Part shown: positions 1 through 8,426 of the stretch, in pieces
Layout: each line of letters opens with the position of its first letter
Position numbering within the stretch: position 1 is the stretch's first letter
DNA from: Aromatoleum evansii
GTDB taxonomy: Bacteria > Pseudomonadota > Gammaproteobacteria > Burkholderiales > Rhodocyclaceae
Length of the DNA stretch: 64,000 nt
Reading direction: 5' to 3'
NCBI RefSeq assembly: GCF_012910805.1
Contig: NZ_WTVK01000009.1
Location: forward strand, 62,001-126,000
Position numbers and translations under genes: made by a program
Notes under the pieces: generated by a model
Told to the model about the DNA's origin: nothing
The model's input: the letters and a program-made list of their open reading frames with translations, nothing else
The model's database searches: none

Positions 1-1
1 G

Positions 2-1360
2 ATCGATTTCATGGCGCGCTATGCGGCGCAGCTGGAGGGGATTTACGCGAAGGTGCCGGAGGTGGATCGCTACCTCGTGATCTCGGGCAATCCGACGGTG
101 TCGCAGGGGATTTCCTTTGCCGGCTTCAGCGACTGGGCCGAGCGCGGGCGCAACTCGACGGCGATCGCCGGCGACATGCGGCCGAAGATGGCGGCGATCC
201 CCGGCCTGCAGGCTTTCCCGGTGCTGCCGGCGTCCTTCGGGCAGAGCCCGCGCACGCGCCCGATCAGCTTCGTCATCACGACCTCGGAGTCCTACGACGA
301 GCTCGCGCGCTACACGGACCTGATCCTCGACGAGATGCGCAGGCAGCCGGGCTTCGTGTCGCCGGACACGGACCTCAAGCTCACCAAGCCCGAACTCGCG
401 GTGGACGTCGATCGCGACAAGGCGGCCGATCTCGGCATTCCGGTGGATGTGATCGGGCGCACGCTGGAGACGATGCTGGGCGGGCGCCAGGTGACGCGGT
501 ACAAGCAGGACGCCGAGCAGTACGACGTGATCGTGCAGGTGGAGGCGCCGAGCCGGGCCGTCGCGCGCGACATCCGCGAGATCTACGTGCGCGCGAAGAA
601 TGGCGAGATGGTTCCGCTGGCGAACCTCGTGAAGGTGCACGACCGCGTGAGTCCGCGCGAGCTGAACCACTTCGGGCAGCGCCGTTCGGTGACGATCTCG
701 GCTAACCTCGCGCCGGGCTTCGCGATGGGCGAGGCGCTGGAGTGGCTCGAGGGGGCGGCGGGGCGCATCCTGCCGGCCGGCTATGCGATCGACTACGATG
801 GCCAGTCGCGGGAGTTCAAGACCAGTTCGGCGAGCCTGGCGCTGACCTTCGTGCTCGCGCTGGCCTTCATCTACCTCGTGCTGGCGGCGCAGTTCGAGAG
901 CTTCCGCGATCCCTTCATCATCATGCTGACGGTGCCGCTGTCGATGACCGGGGCGCTCGCGGCGCTGTATTTCGCCGGGGGTACGCTCAACGTGTATAGC
1001 CAGATCGGGCTGGTGACGCTGGTCGGCCTGATCACGAAGCACGGCATCCTGATCGTGGAGTTCGCGAACCAGTTGCGTGACCAGGGCGCGGCGCTGCGCG
1101 AGGCGGTGATCGATGCGTCGGTGCTGCGCCTGCGCCCCATCCTGATGACGACCGGGGCGATGGTGCTGGGCTCGATCCCCCTCGCGCTGGCGACCGGGGC
1201 GGGGGCCGAGAGCCGCCAGCAGATCGGCTGGGTGATCGTCGGCGGGCTGCTGCTGGGGACCTTCTTCACCCTCTTCGTAGTGCCGACCGTCTATACGCTG
1301 CTCGCGCGGCGTGAACGCAACCGGCTCGCGGTCGAGGACGGCGCGCCCGCGTCCGCGTGA
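2..1360 (+). CDS. RND multidrug efflux transporter, C-terminal part (5' truncated by window edge)
   Basis: This is the C-terminal ~450 residues of an inner-membrane RND (HAE1/AcrB-type) proton-drug antiporter, which pumps substrates out through a tripartite envelope channel. The reading frame is open to the left edge. The first ~250 visible residues resemble the second periplasmic porter loop. They are followed by the TM7-TM12 block, including the segment LVGLITKHGILIVEFANQL, which matches the conserved family region after TM10. The protein ends with the usual short basic tail. The next gene starts inside its stop codon (GTGA overlap at 1357-1360), so the two are probably co-translated. Family assignment is firm; substrate cannot be judged. 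Confidence 0.93.
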   Translation: MDFMARYAAQLEGIYAKVPEVDRYLVISGNPTVSQGISFAGFSDWAERGRNSTAIAGDMRPKMAAIPGLQAFPVLPASFGQSPRTRPISFVITTSESYDELARYTDLILDEMRRQPGFVSPDTDLKLTKPELAVDVDRDKAADLGIPVDVIGRTLETMLGGRQVTRYKQDAEQYDVIVQVEAPSRAVARDIREIYVRAKNGEMVPLANLVKVHDRVSPRELNHFGQRRSVTISANLAPGFAMGEALEWLEGAAGRILPAGYAIDYDGQSREFKTSSASLALTFVLALAFIYLVLAAQFESFRDPFIIMLTVPLSMTGALAALYFAGGTLNVYSQIGLVTLVGLITKHGILIVEFANQLRDQGAALREAVIDASVLRLRPILMTTGAMVLGSIPLALATGAGAESRQQIGWVIVGGLLLGTFFTLFVVPTVYTLLARRERNRLAVEDGAPASA

Positions 1361-2694
1361 GCGTCCGCGGCGTGTCCGACGCGCATCTCCACCCCCTGTC
1401 GCGTCCGCGCGCCGTCCTTGCCGCCTGGCTGATGGCGGGGCTGGTGCTGCTTGCGTTCGCGCACGGCGCACGCACGGGGTTGCCGGCCTGGCCGGCGGGT
1501 GTCGCCGCGTGGGGAGCGGGTGTCGCGCTGTGGCCGCGCCTCGATGCGGGGCAGCGCCGGTTCGCGCTGATCCTGTGCGGGCTGGGGATGCTCGCGCTGG
1601 GCGTGGCGGTTTGGCGCGGGGGGCGGCCGGCGTGGAGCGGCCTGCTGACGCAGAACACTGCGCTGCTCGGGATGCTGGCGGCCGTGAGCTTCCTGCAGCT
1701 CGTCGGCGTCGGCAAGGACGGGGAACGGCCGCTGCCGCGCGGCCGCCGCGCGCTATGGCAGACGCTCGCGGGCGTGCATGTGCTGGGGGCGGTCATCAAC
1801 ATGTCGGTCGTGTTCATCATCGCCGAGCGCATCGCCCGGGACGGTCGCCTGAGCGCGGCGCAGGCGGCGCTGCTCGCACGCGGATTCCTCCTCGCGGCGT
1901 TGTGGTCGCCGTTCTTCGGCGCGATGGCGGTGGCGCTGACCTACGCGCCGGGGGCGCGGCTGGAGGAGCTCGTGCTGGCCGGCGTGCCGCTGGCCGTGAC
2001 GTTGTTGTGGCTGATCACGCGCACCCTGCCGGCGGACGCGGATGCGGGCGGGTTCGTCGGTTTTCCGATGCGCGCGTCCTCGCTGTGGCTGCCGCTGGCG
2101 CTGACGGCGATGGTGTCGGCGGGGCTGGCCTGGCTGCCCGGCTGGTCGTCGCTCGCGGTGATCAGTGGTTCGGCGTTGATGATCAGCGTCGTGTCGATGC
2201 TGGTGGCGCGCGGGCCGGTCGATGGTGTCGAGCGGCTTGCGGCCCATGCCTTGCGTCGTCTGCCGGCGATGTCGGGGGAGCTGATGCTGTTCCTGTCCGC
2301 GGGCGTGTTCGCCACCGGCCTGCAGGCGCTGATGCAGGGCGATGCGGGCTGGACGCCCTTCGAGCGCTTCGGCCCGGTGGAGGCGGCGCTGGTGCTGGGC
2401 GCGATGGTCGCGCTCGCGGCGATCGGCGTGCATACGGTGATCACGATCGTGATCGCGTCGACCTGGCTCGCGCCGCTGTCGCCCGATCCGATGCTGCTGG
2501 CGCAGATATTCCTGATGGCCTGGAGCATCGGCCTCGCGCTCAATCCGATGGCGGGCGTGCATCTGTCGCTGCAGGGGAGATTCGGGCTGTCGGCCGTGGG
2601 GCTGGCGCGGGGCAACCTGCGTTACTGCTTGGCGAGCTACGTGCTGGCGTCGCTGTGGCTGGTTGCGGTGGGGGCGTGGCGGGGCATATTGTGA
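1357..2694 (+). CDS. Polytopic membrane protein of unknown function
   Basis: A 445-residue, very hydrophobic protein with roughly eleven to twelve predicted membrane segments. I do not recognise the family. The GTG start overlaps the stop codon of the RND pump gene by four bases, which argues for co-expression and possibly a linked role in transport. The pattern of paired hydrophobic segments with short Arg-rich loops (for example around residues 105-120) looks like a secondary transporter rather than a channel. A later in-frame start is possible because the first ~15 residues are not conserved-looking. Codon use matches the neighbours, so this is a real gene. Confidence 0.75.
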   Translation: MSVRGVSDAHLHPLSRPRAVLAAWLMAGLVLLAFAHGARTGLPAWPAGVAAWGAGVALWPRLDAGQRRFALILCGLGMLALGVAVWRGGRPAWSGLLTQNTALLGMLAAVSFLQLVGVGKDGERPLPRGRRALWQTLAGVHVLGAVINMSVVFIIAERIARDGRLSAAQAALLARGFLLAALWSPFFGAMAVALTYAPGARLEELVLAGVPLAVTLLWLITRTLPADADAGGFVGFPMRASSLWLPLALTAMVSAGLAWLPGWSSLAVISGSALMISVVSMLVARGPVDGVERLAAHALRRLPAMSGELMLFLSAGVFATGLQALMQGDAGWTPFERFGPVEAALVLGAMVALAAIGVHTVITIVIASTWLAPLSPDPMLLAQIFLMAWSIGLALNPMAGVHLSLQGRFGLSAVGLARGNLRYCLASYVLASLWLVAVGAWRGIL

Positions 2695-2706
2695 ATGCAG
2701 ATCCGG

Positions 2707-2751
2707 TGTGGGAGCGGCTTCAGTCGCGAATTGGCTGAAGCCGCTCCCACA
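2707..2751. repeat. Dispersed inverted repeat, GTGGGAGCGGCTTCAG type, copy 1
   Basis: Arms of 17 bp (2707-2723 and 2735-2751) are exact reverse complements: TGTGGGAGCGGCTTCAG / CTGAAGCCGCTCCCACA, with an 11-bp loop. The same arm sequence recurs at 3880-3956. It resembles the REP-like intergenic palindromes common in Pseudomonas and Azoarcus-type genomes. It lies 12 bp after the membrane protein stop and may also act as a transcript end. Confidence 0.8.
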
Positions 2752-2819
2752 GCGGTAGATCTGCAAGCGGCGGGAGGCGCTGGGCTTTCCCGCCCTACGA
2801 CAGGGCCGCGCGAATCCTG

Positions 2820-3767
2820 CTACGCGGCGCTTAGCAGGCGTTGCGCCGTCGCAGCGACGGCGGCGGCGAGGTCCGGGCGCAGGCAGTCGAGTTCGACCAG
2901 CTCCGGCCAGGTGTCGCGGAACTGGCGTTGCCAGGTGAGCTGGCGCTTCGCGAGCTGGCGCGTGGCCGCAATGCCCTTGAAGCGCATCGTGTCGTAGTCG
3001 TCCGTGCCGTCGAGGTATTCCCACGCCTGCCGGTAGCCGACGCAGCGCATCGACGGCATCGACAGGTCGAGTCGGTAGCGTTCGCGCAGGCCGCGTACTT
3101 CGTCGAGGAGGCCGGCCGCGAGCATCGCGTCGAAGCGCTGTTCGATGCGCGCGTGCAGCACCGCGCGGTCGGACGGCGCGAGCGCGATCGGCAGCAGGCG
3201 GAAGGGCGGCGGCGCCATCTCGCGCTTTGCGTAGCTGTCGGCGAGTGGGCGGCCGGTGAGGCGGACGATCTCTAGCGCGCGCTGGATGCGCTGGGAATCG
3301 CCCGGTTCGAGCCGCGCCGCGGCGTCCGGGTCGAGGCGCGCGAGCTCGGCGTGCAGTGCGGGCCAGCCGCGCTTCGCCGCTTCCGCGTCGATCTCGGCGC
3401 GCAGGGTGGCGTCCGCCGCCGGGAGGTCGGACAGCCCGTCGCGCAAGGCCTTGAAGTACAGCATCGTGCCGCCGGCGAGCAGCGGGATGCGGCCGCGCGC
3501 GGTGATCTCGTCCATCAGGCGCAGGGCGTCGGCGCGGAATTGCGCGGCCGAGTAGCTTTCCTCTGGCGTGACGATGTCGATCAGGTGGTGCGGGCAGGCG
3601 GCAAGCTCCTCCGCCGTCGGCTTGGCCGTGCCGATGTCCATGTCGCGATAGACGAGGGCGGAGTCGACGCTGACGATCTCGACCGGCAGGATGCGCGCGA
3701 GCGCGAGCGCGGAGGCGGTCTTGCCGCTGGCGGTGGGGCCGAGGAGAAGCAGGGCGGGCGGGAGCAT
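2820..3767 (-). CDS. miaA: tRNA dimethylallyltransferase MiaA
   Basis: MiaA transfers a dimethylallyl group from DMAPP to N6 of A37 in tRNAs reading UNN codons. The product is 315 residues, the usual length. The P-loop GPTASGKT is near the N-terminus (residues 8-15), followed by the family signature [18 protein letters not shown] and the [12 protein letters not shown] substrate-tunnel motif. The region [14 protein letters not shown] and [12 protein letters not shown] near the C-terminus are also typical. The ATG at 3767 is chosen because it places the P-loop correctly; the frame stays open much further upstream but that part reads as an antisense shadow of the neighbouring MFS gene. Confidence 0.96.
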   Translation of the reverse strand: MLPPALLLLGPTASGKTASALALARILPVEIVSVDSALVYRDMDIGTAKPTAEELAACPHHLIDIVTPEESYSAAQFRADALRLMDEITARGRIPLLAGGTMLYFKALRDGLSDLPAADATLRAEIDAEAAKRGWPALHAELARLDPDAAARLEPGDSQRIQRALEIVRLTGRPLADSYAKREMAPPPFRLLPIALAPSDRAVLHARIEQRFDAMLAAGLLDEVRGLRERYRLDLSMPSMRCVGYRQAWEYLDGTDDYDTMRFKGIAATRQLAKRQLTWQRQFRDTWPELVELDCLRPDLAAAVAATAQRLLSAA

Positions 3768-3879
3768 CGGTCGGGCGCGTGAGCAGGGCTGAGGCCGCGA
3801 TTGTAGCGATGAAACGTGCCCGACCCGAGAAGCTTCCGGCACAGGGGAGGGCAATCGCACCAATGTAGTGCAGTCCCGC

Positions 3880-3956
3880 CGTGGGAGCGGCTTCAGCCGC
3901 GAATGGGCGTCTGGTGGGTGCGAGCCGGTTGATTCGCGGCTGAAGCCGCTCCCACG
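3880..3956. repeat. Dispersed inverted repeat, GTGGGAGCGGCTTCAGCCGCGAAT type, copy 2
   Basis: A 25-bp perfect inverted repeat (3880-3904 and 3932-3956) with a 27-bp spacer lies between the miaA start and the MFS gene end. Its arms contain the arm sequence of copy 1 plus eight further bases. It is a REP-like mobile palindrome or pair of facing elements. Confidence 0.82.
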
Positions 3957-3979
3957 GAAACGGGTTTCGCCCCGGCGGG

Positions 3980-5170
3980 TCAGCGCGTTCGCATGAGCAC
4001 GACGAGCAGCGTCGCGCCCGCCAGCGCGGCGCCGGCGACGAAGGCCCAGGCGGCGCCGAACTGTTCCCACAGCAGGCCTGCCAGCGCGCTCGCGAGCAGC
4101 AGGCCGATGCCGCTGACGAGGTTGAAGACGCCGTAGGCGGTGCCGCGCAGCGCGGCGGGGGCGGTGTCCGCGATCATCGTCGCGAGCAGGCCCTGGCTCA
4201 TGCCCATGTGCAGGCCCCATAGCGCGATGCCGGCGACGAGCCAGGGCCACTCGGCGCCTTGCGCCAGCGCGAGGTCCGCCGCGACCAGCACGACGAGGCC
4301 GAGCGCGAGCAGGCGCGCGTGGTTCATGCTGTCGGCGAGCCGGCCGAAGGGGTAGGCGGTGAGCGAATAGACGACGTTCATGCCGATCAGCACCAGCGGC
4401 GTGTACGCGACCGGCAGGCCGGCGTCGAGCGCGCGCAGCACGAGGAAGGCCTCGGAGAAGCGCGCCAGCGCAAACAGCGCGCCGATGCCGACGACCCACC
4501 AGTAGGCGCGAGGCAGCTGACGCAGGTTCTCGCGGCGGATCGGGTTGAGCACCGGTGTGCCGGGCGGGCGTTCGGGTTCGCGCACGCCGAAGAATAGTAG
4601 CGCGACCGAGAGGAAGCCGGGGATGATCGCGACCCAGAACACCGCGCGGAAGTCGTTCGCCCACAGCAGCATCAGCCCCATCGCGAGCAGCGGGCCGAGG
4701 AATGCGCCGACGGTGTCGAGCGACTGGCGCAGGCCGAAGGCCGCCCCGCGCACTTCGGGCGGGGCGATGTCGGCCACCAGCGCATCGCGCGGCGCACCGC
4801 GGATGCCCTTGCCGACGCGGTCGATCAGGCGTGCGGCGAGCACCATGCCGGCACTCGTCGCCAGCGCGAACAGCGGCTTGGAGATCGCGCCGAGCCCGTA
4901 GCCCAGCACCGCGAGCGGCTTGCGCCTGCCCCAGTAGTCCGAGAGGGCGCCGGAGAAGACCTTGACGATCAGCGCGGTCGCTTCCGCTGCGCCTTCGATG
5001 AGGCCGACCGCGAGTGCGCCGGCGCCCAGCGAAGTGACGAGGAAGACCGGCAGCAGGCTGTGGATCAGCTCGGAGGAGACGTCCATCAACAGGCTGACGA
5101 AGCCGAGCATCCAGATCGCGGCCGGCAGTTTCGGTCGTGTGGAGGGGGCCGCGGGCGGGGCGTCTTGCAT
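3980..5170 (-). CDS. Major facilitator superfamily transporter
   Basis: A 396-residue inner-membrane carrier with about twelve membrane segments. The MFS loop 2-3 signature is visible as [19 protein letters not shown] (residues ~75-93), and a second copy-like loop [12 protein letters not shown] occurs in the C-terminal half. The segment [18 protein letters not shown] is typical of a bacterial MFS subgroup that keeps this long loop 4-5 motif. The substrate cannot be inferred. The gene is transcribed towards miaA but is separated from it by a repeat-containing 212-bp gap, so it is probably monocistronic. Confidence 0.9.
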   Translation of the reverse strand: MQDAPPAAPSTRPKLPAAIWMLGFVSLLMDVSSELIHSLLPVFLVTSLGAGALAVGLIEGAAEATALIVKVFSGALSDYWGRRKPLAVLGYGLGAISKPLFALATSAGMVLAARLIDRVGKGIRGAPRDALVADIAPPEVRGAAFGLRQSLDTVGAFLGPLLAMGLMLLWANDFRAVFWVAIIPGFLSVALLFFGVREPERPPGTPVLNPIRRENLRQLPRAYWWVVGIGALFALARFSEAFLVLRALDAGLPVAYTPLVLIGMNVVYSLTAYPFGRLADSMNHARLLALGLVVLVAADLALAQGAEWPWLVAGIALWGLHMGMSQGLLATMIADTAPAALRGTAYGVFNLVSGIGLLLASALAGLLWEQFGAAWAFVAGAALAGATLLVVLMRTR

Positions 5171-5342
5171 GGTCCGGTACCGGGTCGGGGCGTTGCCGGC
5201 ATTCTGTCATGCAGCGCGAGGCAGTCAAATGACAGGCGCGAAATGTCGCAGATCAAGGAGACGCTCGGCAGCCTCGTCCAGAATCGGCGGCGGTTTGGTC
5301 CGCTTATCGGTTTGATCCCTTTGCCTGCGCTGCACCTGGATA

Positions 5343-5401
5343 CCGTTCGGGCTGAGCCTGTCGAAGCCCTGACAGCCCTTCGACAAGCTCAGGGCGAACG
5401 G
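5343..5401. repeat. TTCG-CTGAGC-GTCGAAG class inverted repeat
   Basis: The stretch contains CCGTTCGGGCTGAGCCTGTC and its imperfect reverse complement ending CTCAGGGCGAACGG around a short centre. This CTGAGC/GTCGAAG palindrome is widely dispersed in intergenic DNA of many proteobacteria. It abuts nnrS and influences the start choice there. Confidence 0.8.
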
Positions 5402-5436
5402 TCGTGTCTTTGATCGCTACCCCATTAGCCCTTCTC

Positions 5437-6597
5437 ATGAAGCTCGTCTCCCACCCGTTCTGGCTCGTCGGATTCCGCCCCTTCTTCAGCCTCGCCTGCT
5501 TCGCCGGCCTGAGCCTGCCGCTACTGTGGGCGCTGATGTTCAGCGGCGCGCTGCCCGCACCGGTGGGGCGTTTCACCCCCGTGCAGTGGCACGCGCACGA
5601 GATGTTCTTCGGCTTCGGCTGGGCGGTGATGGGCGGCTTCCTGCTCACCGCGTCGAAGAACTGGGTGCAGATTCGCGGCTACCACGGTGCGGCGCTGATG
5701 TGGCTGGTCGCCGCATGGCTGTTCGAGCGCGCCGGCATGGCCTGGGGCGGGCAGTGGCCGGGCGCGCTGTTCTGGCTGTCGAACACCGTGTACCTCGGCT
5801 CCATCGTCGCGATGCTGCTGTGGACGCTGATCCGCTACCGCAGCCAGGACAGCTTCCGCGACAACTACTTCTTCCTCGTCGCGCTGCCGCTTTTCATCGC
5901 CGCGAAGCTGTTGATGCTGGGCGGCGACAGTTTTCAGTCCGGCGTGACGATGGCGGTCGGGCTCTTTCGCGTCGCCTTCCTCGTGATGCTCGAACGCACG
6001 CTGACGCAGTTCATGAAGGGCGTGTTCCAGGCGGAGATCCTGCGCCATCCGCTGCTGGACAACCCGATCAAGCTGACCGCGCTTTCCCTGGTCTTCGTCG
6101 CCTGGATGCCCAAGCCCATGGCAGGGGCCCTGCTGGTCGTGCTCGCCTTTCTCCTTGTCGCGCGTCTGGCCTTCTGGAAACCGCAGCTCGCGATGCGCCG
6201 GCTGGAGCTGGCGGTGATGTACCTCGGCTATGCGGCGATCGCCGTGCAGCTGCTGCTCGAATTCGTCGCCTTGCACGGGTCGCCGGGCTGGGTCGGCAGC
6301 CTGTCGGTGCACGTGTTCACGTTCGGCGTGATGGGGCTGATCATCCCCGCGATGCTGGTACGCATCTCGAAGGGGCATACGGGGCGCAAGGTCGTGTTCG
6401 ACGCAGGCGACAAGCTCGTGCTGTGGATCATGATCGGCGCCTTCGTCGCGCGCGTCGTGCTGCCGCAGATCGTGCCGGGCATGTACACGGGATGGATCCA
6501 CCTGGCGGCGACGGCATGGTTCGCGTGCTTCGCGATCCTCGGCTGGCGCTACATTCCCTTCCTGCTCGCGCCGCGCGTGGACGGCAAGGAGCACTGA
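5437..6597 (+). CDS. nnrS: NnrS family haem/copper membrane protein
   Basis: NnrS proteins are polytopic membrane proteins linked to nitric-oxide metabolism and relief of nitrosative stress in denitrifiers. The 386-residue product shows the family hallmark WHAHEMFFGF (residues 51-60) and about twelve hydrophobic segments, with further conserved His in LSVHVFTFGVMG and WIHLAATAWF. I prefer ATG 5437 over the upstream in-frame GTG at 5404, because the GTG lies directly on the edge of the dispersed repeat and the NnrS family usually begins just before the HPFWLVGFRPFF motif. The gene stands alone; the facing rlmN-like gene ends 7 bp after it. Regulation by an NnrR-type factor is common in the family but I found no clear site. 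Confidence 0.92.
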   Translation: MKLVSHPFWLVGFRPFFSLACFAGLSLPLLWALMFSGALPAPVGRFTPVQWHAHEMFFGFGWAVMGGFLLTASKNWVQIRGYHGAALMWLVAAWLFERAGMAWGGQWPGALFWLSNTVYLGSIVAMLLWTLIRYRSQDSFRDNYFFLVALPLFIAAKLLMLGGDSFQSGVTMAVGLFRVAFLVMLERTLTQFMKGVFQAEILRHPLLDNPIKLTALSLVFVAWMPKPMAGALLVVLAFLLVARLAFWKPQLAMRRLELAVMYLGYAAIAVQLLLEFVALHGSPGWVGSLSVHVFTFGVMGLIIPAMLVRISKGHTGRKVVFDAGDKLVLWIMIGAFVARVVLPQIVPGMYTGWIHLAATAWFACFAILGWRYIPFLLAPRVDGKEH

Positions 6598-6604
6598 GGC
6601 CGGA

Positions 6605-7663
6605 TCAGTCCGCCCGCAGGTCCGCGTCGGTTGCGGGAAAGCGCCGCAGCACGGCCGGCGTGCGCGGCGCGACGAGGCGGGCGCGCAGCTGGCCGCAGCC
6701 GCCGTCGACGTCCTGGCCTGCCGACTGGCGTAGCTTGGTGAGCACGCCGCGTGCGTGCAGCCGGCGTGCGATCGCCTCCGCTTGTTCGCGTTCGGGGCGC
6801 GCAAAGCCGAAGCCTTCCACGTTGTTCCACGGGATCATGTTCATGATCGCGTACTTGCCCGCGAGCAGGCGCACGATGCCGTCGATCTCCGCGTCGGTGT
6901 CGTTGATGCCGGCGAGCAGCGTCCACTGGTACTGGATCGGATAGCCGGTCGCGCGGGCGTATTCCTCGCCGCGCTCGACCAGATCCTCCGGGCTGATGCG
7001 CGGGGCGCGCGGCAGCAGGTGTTCGCGCAGGTCGGCACGCGTCGTGTGCAGCGACAGCGCCAGTGCCGGCTTCACGCGCCCCTGCGGCAGGCGCTCGAAC
7101 ACGCGGTGGTCGCCCACCGTCGAGAACACCAGGTTCTTGTGACCGATGCCGCCCTCGGTGCCGAGGAAGTCGATCGCTTCCAGCACGTTGTCGATGTTGT
7201 GTGCCGGCTCGCCCATGCCCATGAACACGACCTTCTTCACGAAGCGGCGCGCGCGCGCGAGCACGACCTGGGCGACGATCTCGGCGCTGCCAAGCTGGCG
7301 GATGAGGCCGTCGCGGCCGGTCATGCAGAAGGTGCAGCCGACCGCGCAGCCGACCTGCGAGGACACGCACACGCCGTCGCGCGGCAGCAGCACGCTTTCC
7401 ACCGACTGCCCGTCGGCGAGTTGCACCAGCAGGCGCGCCGATCCGTCCTCGCCGGGATGCTCCGAGAGCACGCGCGCGAGCCCGTGCAGCTCCTCGCCCA
7501 GTGCCGGCAGGGCGGCGAGGATGCGCGGCGAGAGGAAGCCGTCGGCGCGCTTGCGGCCGCTGTCGAGCGGGCGCGCCTGGGCCCAGGCACGCAGGATCGC
7601 CTGTTCGTGGCAGGGCTTGGCGCCGAGGTCGCGCAGTCGCTGGCGGAGGTGTTCGATACGCAT
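6605..7663 (-). CDS. RlmN-like radical SAM rRNA/tRNA adenine C2-methyltransferase (divergent paralogue type)
   Basis: A 352-residue radical SAM enzyme of the RlmN/Cfr family. The sequence CVSSQVGCAVGCTFC (residues 99-113) gives the cluster motif CxxxCxxC (106, 110, 113) and the preceding Cys equivalent to C118 of E. coli RlmN. The second catalytic Cys is in DGGCGQL (~323). The protein is shorter at the N-terminus than classical RlmN, and its core differs at many places from the typical RlmN wording (for example RQSAGQDVDGGCGQL instead of RKTRGDDIDAACGQL). It therefore looks like a paralogue; its RNA target is uncertain. The ATG at 7663 gives the family-like start; the frame stays open further upstream to 7972, but that extension has no family similarity. 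Confidence 0.85.
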   Translation of the reverse strand: MRIEHLRQRLRDLGAKPCHEQAILRAWAQARPLDSGRKRADGFLSPRILAALPALGEELHGLARVLSEHPGEDGSARLLVQLADGQSVESVLLPRDGVCVSSQVGCAVGCTFCMTGRDGLIRQLGSAEIVAQVVLARARRFVKKVVFMGMGEPAHNIDNVLEAIDFLGTEGGIGHKNLVFSTVGDHRVFERLPQGRVKPALALSLHTTRADLREHLLPRAPRISPEDLVERGEEYARATGYPIQYQWTLLAGINDTDAEIDGIVRLLAGKYAIMNMIPWNNVEGFGFARPEREQAEAIARRLHARGVLTKLRQSAGQDVDGGCGQLRARLVAPRTPAVLRRFPATDADLRAD

Positions 7664-7798
7664 GGAGGGGGGGCGATGCGGGCCGGTGGCGCACATGAGC
7701 CGGGTCGGGCTGCCGCTTCCGGCTGGGTCGTTGCGGTGCACAAGAATAAAAAATTTTACACCCGTTCCCGCGGGTTTGCCGGGAAAACGCGCGGCGGA

Positions 7799-7812
7799 GT
7801 GATCTGGGTCAC
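7799..7812 (+). promoter_or_regulatory. FNR/CRP-family box upstream of the octahaem cytochrome operon
   Basis: GTGATCTGGGTCAC reads as GTGA-N6-TCAC, which fits the general FNR/ANR/CRP operator shape (TTGAT-N4-ATCAA or TGTGA-N6-TCACA). A possible -10 (TAGAAT, 7853-7858) lies about 45 bp further on, before the cytochrome gene at 7958. Anaerobic control is a plausible inference. Confidence 0.5.
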
Positions 7813-7957
7813 ATTCAAATAAGAGAATAATTAAATGCGAATTTAATGCTGATAGAATGGCTCCAGATTTCGTATGCCCTTGGGTTTCCCGGGCTGCGAC
7901 CTGGAAGCGGGCCGACGGGCAGGCGAAGACAGTTTCCGCAAACCGGAGTGTCACATC

Positions 7958-8350
7958 ATGAAACCCCGTCAATTACTGTTCTCGATCCTTGCGACGAGTC
8001 TCCTCGGCGTCAGCTTCGGCGCCGCCGCGTACGACGCCGACTGGAAGCGCGGCCGCATCTACTACCGCAGCGTCTGCACCGCCTGTCATGCCGCCCAGGC
8101 GGGCGGCTCCATCGCTCCCAGCACGATGACGATGGCGCAGTGGGAGGGCTATCTGAAAGCGGACAAGCACGCCGCCGGCAAGGACTCGCTGAAGAAGTAC
8201 GTCGGCAAGGACTACCGCGCCAGCATCCGCTCGCAGAACAAGGCGGCCGACAAGTTCGCCGACGTGCCCGATGCCGAGCTGTTCGAGGACATCAAGGCCT
8301 TCGTGATCAAGGGCGCCAAGGACGGCGACGCGCCGGCCAGCTGCAGCTGA
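7958..8350 (+). CDS. Periplasmic monohaem cytochrome c
   Basis: A 130-residue exported c-type cytochrome. A signal peptide is visible (MKPRQ, then a hydrophobic core ending near AAA at 22-24). One haem attachment motif CTACH lies at residues 40-44, and a Met-containing STMTM stretch downstream could give the distal ligand. It is the first gene of a four-gene operon with a rhodanese protein, an octahaem cytochrome and a membrane cytochrome b. It is probably a small electron shuttle between the membrane b-type subunit and the octahaem enzyme. ATG 7958 is chosen because it begins the signal peptide. Confidence 0.9.
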   Translation: MKPRQLLFSILATSLLGVSFGAAAYDADWKRGRIYYRSVCTACHAAQAGGSIAPSTMTMAQWEGYLKADKHAAGKDSLKKYVGKDYRASIRSQNKAADKFADVPDAELFEDIKAFVIKGAKDGDAPASCS

Positions 8351-8426
8351 TCACCCGCCTCCACGCATTCCGGACCTTCGCCCGCGCTTGGCGCGGGACG
8401 AGTCCCTCATCGTTCAGGGAGCCATC

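Noticed and set aside
2820-5228. 802-codon open frame on the minus strand covering miaA and the MFS gene
   Set aside because: Only its last 315 codons (miaA) resemble a protein family. The upstream part is an Arg/Ala/Pro-rich shadow in another frame of the MFS gene.
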